A stretch of DNA of 8,419 nt from Bacillota bacterium (GTDB lineage: Bacteria > Bacillota > UBA4882 > JAAYXC01). Positions 6,246-8,419 of this stretch are shown one piece after another. The number at the start of each line of letters is the position of its first letter. Position 1 is the first letter of the stretch. The position numbers and the translations under genes were made by a program. The stretch covers positions 1 through 8,419 of the forward strand of contig JAAYXC010000089.1 of assembly GCA_012516115.1 (NCBI GenBank), written 5' to 3'. The notes below the pieces were generated by a model. The model saw only the letters and a program-made list of their open reading frames with translations, was not told the origin of the DNA and searched no databases.

Positions 6246-6271
6246 CTCACCTCCTTCGATCCCCTGGGGAT
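6246..6271 (-). promoter_or_regulatory. Orphan Shine-Dalgarno-like site and palindrome in the binding-protein leader
   Basis: On the minus strand AAGGAGGTGAG (6256-6246) is a near-perfect anti-16S match, but no start codon lies at a workable distance; the binding-protein ATG is 56 bases further on with its own SD. Directly upstream, ATCCCC and GGGGAT form a perfect inverted repeat around one T (6259-6271). The pair may be a ribosome standby or regulatory leader element, or the remnant of a lost small gene. Confidence 0.3.
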
Positions 6272-6290
6272 TCTCGTCTGAAACCATGAC

Positions 6291-8419
6291 TTACCAGGAA
6301 AGACGTAAACGGAGACGGTCCCCGGGGTTTTGCAGCCTACGGTCCGGGTCGACCCGGATTTCGTTGGTTTCAGGGGAATGGCTCCAATTCAAAAACTTCC
6401 CTTCGCCCGTTTCCACCCGGAGGGTGGAGAGGGAGGCCCCCGGAGGAAGGTCCAGAATCAGATGGTCGAAGGATGGCCAGCCTTCCCCGATGGTCTGGAC
6501 CACAACCAACTGGACGGTGCGGGACCGGTCCTCGTCGCGGACGGAAAGCTTTAGCCATGCCCCGGGAAGAAAGATAGGTAAATCCTTTAACTCCCGGCCG
6601 TCGCCGATCCCGGTCGGTAAACGAGGAGCGATACGCAAGACCTTCTCCAATGCGTCATAAACCAGCCCCCCCAGGGCATGGAGATAAAACCAGCTCGCCG
6701 GATTGGACATGTACCAGCGGCCCCAACCGGGGACGGTGTTCTCCGGCCCTTCCCAGACAAGGGGGGCGTCCCATGGCGTGCCGGCGCAGTCGTGGATGGC
6801 GTAATCGATCCGACGTAGAGTTTCGAGGGCCTCGTCGGCCAGGCCAAAATAGGCCGCCGTACAGGCGAAGTAAACCTCGACATAAAAAGCCCAGGAAAAC
6901 GAGCGGATCGTGCCATCGGGAGAAACTTCGTTAGCCGGGCAACCGGCCACGGGCTTTACGTTGAGTTCGTAGATACGCCTTAAGGCAGAAAGAATCCGCC
7001 CGTTCTCAACACCTGGAGGCAGGCCGAACATCTTTCCGATCCATTCCCCGGCCAATTGGGCCACGGTGCAGTTCTCCGAACGATCGGCATGGGCCCGCAC
7101 GCCGCCTTCCCAGGCGGCGGCCGTTTTATCCCGCCAGCTGATGAAATAACCCCGGTTTGGATCCCATAACTCCCCTTCGAGCACCTTCCTCACCCGGTCG
7201 GCCGTTCCACGGCAATAGCCGGCGAATTCCGCGTCGCCGAAACGCAGGGCGATCCGTTCGGCCAGGCGCAACGCGGCCAAATATAAAGAACTTATATATG
7301 AGGAAGCGCCGTAATAAGGAAAATGTTCGTTATCGTAACTGCAGCATCCGGGCCCCCAGAGTTCCGGTACGCCGTCGCCGTTCTGGTCGAGCCGCGCTAC
7401 AAAACGCATGGCCCGTTTAAGGTGGGGATAGACCCGCCGCAAGAAGTCTTCGTTCCCGGTCCAGGCGGCCAGGCTATAACACTGGATCACGAAGGCCGGA
7501 GCCAGGTCGGGCCAGTGGAGCAACGCCCAGCCCGGCGTCCCGTAGTCGCCGCCTTCCAGGTGATCCCACCCTAGATCGTGCCTGATGGCGCCCTCGCGGT
7601 CCAAAAGAAGGTCGGGCCGGCCGGTCCGGCAGTTCCAGTGGAGGCCGTAACGCTGGGGATCGTCTTCCTTTATTTGCTGGCGGACCCATTCCCAGAGTTC
7701 GGCCTCGGCGAGGGCGGGAAAACACATGGCGAAGATCCCGCCGGAGGCCATCCGCTGGTCGAGGGTCCCGAGACATCCGCGCATGTAGGTGGGGGATTCG
7801 TTCATGGTAAACCGGTAGTCCCGGGTGTACCAGGTGTTCGAATAAAGGACGGCCAGATCGTCACAGAGCTTCCGAACGAGCCACCGCGGAAGGTTGGAGG
7901 CCAACAGGGCCTCCTGCCACCGCTTCGTCCCGGCCAGAAGTTCGTCTATCGCCCCGAGGACCTTCCGTCCCACTTCCAGGGCGGAGGAGAACCAGTTCTG
8001 ATAGGCATGACCGTAATCGATGACGGGCAGTCCGGGGGAAAGGAGATGGGGAAAATACCAACTCAGGACGAAATCCAGGGTCTTCTCCTCCCCCGGGGCC
8101 AGCCTCACCTTTTGGGCCACCGCGCCGCCGTCGAGTCTGGCGAATTGGAACCCGATGGCGCCGTTGAACTTGGCCGCTTCCTGCCGCAAAGAACCGGTGG
8201 AGGCGAATTCCGCCCAGACATCCTTCCCCTCTGTGCCCAAATCCCAACCGGCGCAGACGCTTTGTTCCACGTCTTCGCGTCGCGGACAGAGCAGAGTGTA
8301 TTCCCCCACCGTTCGCCCGTTGAGTTGCGGCTTGGTGGCGTAGAACCTGACCCCGACGGCGTCGTCTTCTTTTATCGGCGAACAAGCGCGGCAATCGGTA
8401 TGGTTCACCACCACCCCGG
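6291..8419 (-). CDS. GH116-family glycosidase (beta-glucosidase/beta-xylosidase type), 5' end outside the window
   Basis: About 708 C-terminal residues are present; the frame runs off the right edge, so the N-terminus is missing. The family includes human GBA2 and archaeal and bacterial enzymes acting on beta-glucosides and beta-xylosides with retention. Counting from the codon at 8412-8414, the first part (to about 170) resembles the beta-sandwich GH116_N domain and the rest the (alpha/alpha)6 catalytic barrel. Matches to GBA2-type sequences include LGTLDQRMASGGIFAMCFP (215-233), DQNGDGVPELWG (343-354), SYDNEHFPYYG (359-369), AQLAGEW and IYELNV. The likely catalytic acid/base is D361 (codon 7332-7334), and E206 in MNES (codon 7797-7799) is my candidate nucleophile, less certain. 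No signal peptide can be judged. It is the first visible gene of the transporter operon, suggesting cytoplasmic hydrolysis of imported oligosaccharides. A glucosidase or other beta-glycosidase specificity is possible. Confidence 0.85.
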   Translation of the reverse strand, partial: GVVVNHTDCRACSPIKEDDAVGVRFYATKPQLNGRTVGEYTLLCPRREDVEQSVCAGWDLGTEGKDVWAEFASTGSLRQEAAKFNGAIGFQFARLDGGAVAQKVRLAPGEEKTLDFVLSWYFPHLLSPGLPVIDYGHAYQNWFSSALEVGRKVLGAIDELLAGTKRWQEALLASNLPRWLVRKLCDDLAVLYSNTWYTRDYRFTMNESPTYMRGCLGTLDQRMASGGIFAMCFPALAEAELWEWVRQQIKEDDPQRYGLHWNCRTGRPDLLLDREGAIRHDLGWDHLEGGDYGTPGWALLHWPDLAPAFVIQCYSLAAWTGNEDFLRRVYPHLKRAMRFVARLDQNGDGVPELWGPGCCSYDNEHFPYYGASSYISSLYLAALRLAERIALRFGDAEFAGYCRGTADRVRKVLEGELWDPNRGYFISWRDKTAAAWEGGVRAHADRSENCTVAQLAGEWIGKMFGLPPGVENGRILSALRRIYELNVKPVAGCPANEVSPDGTIRSFSWAFYVEVYFACTAAYFGLADEALETLRRIDYAIHDCAGTPWDAPLVWEGPENTVPGWGRWYMSNPASWFYLHALGGLVYDALEKVLRIAPRLPTGIGDGRELKDLPIFLPGAWLKLSVRDEDRSRTVQLVVVQTIGEGWPSFDHLILDLPPGASLSTLRVETGEGKFLNWSHSPETNEIRVDPDRRLQNPGDRLRLRLSW

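Noticed and set aside
1..8419. CRISPR arrays, insertion sequences, tRNA or rRNA genes, toxin-antitoxin or phage-defence genes
   Set aside because: I saw no regularly spaced repeats, terminal inverted repeats with a transposase, tRNA-like cloverleaf or defence-type domain on either strand, reading by eye only.

Overview
The window looks like chromosomal DNA of a moderately high-GC, spore-forming member of the Firmicutes (Bacillota). The evidence is a YyaC/DUF1256-family sporulation gene, strong Shine-Dalgarno (SD) sites before most genes, frequent GTG/TTG starts, and a CUT1-type sugar ABC transporter next to glycosidases. I cannot name the species. I see no rRNA, tRNA, CRISPR array, insertion sequence or phage gene.

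Layout. Positions 1-244 hold no convincing gene, only a possible leftward promoter with a tiny reading frame at the window edge and a possible rightward terminator. A yyaC-like gene (245-898, +) follows. It converges on a WrbA/flavodoxin-like gene (902-1387, -) with 3 bp between the stop codons; the flavodoxin gene has its own good sigma-A-type promoter. Next is a small self-contained leftward unit: promoter (1913-1941), 83-residue cysteine-rich protein (1582-1833) and terminator (1523-1562).

The rest (1967 to the right edge, all -) is a sugar-uptake and glycoside-hydrolysis operon. In transcription order it has a GH116-family glycosidase (5' end outside the window), an extracellular solute-binding protein, two MalF/MalG-type permeases, and the remains of a GH39 beta-xylosidase. 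The likely substrate is a xylo-oligosaccharide or another short beta-linked glycan: the binding protein and permeases import it and cytoplasmic glycosidases cut it. No ABC ATPase is present, as is common for CUT1 systems sharing one MsiK/MalK-type ATPase, and no regulator is visible.

The most notable observation is the GH39 gene. It keeps recognisable N- and C-terminal segments, but they lie in three reading frames, and most of the catalytic barrel, including both expected catalytic glutamate regions, is missing. GH116 appears to be the only intact glycosidase left here. I found no clearly new biological system. The items worth a second look are the GH39 decay, the compact zinc-ribbon unit, the hairpins around the binding-protein gene, and the lack of a lipobox in that protein.
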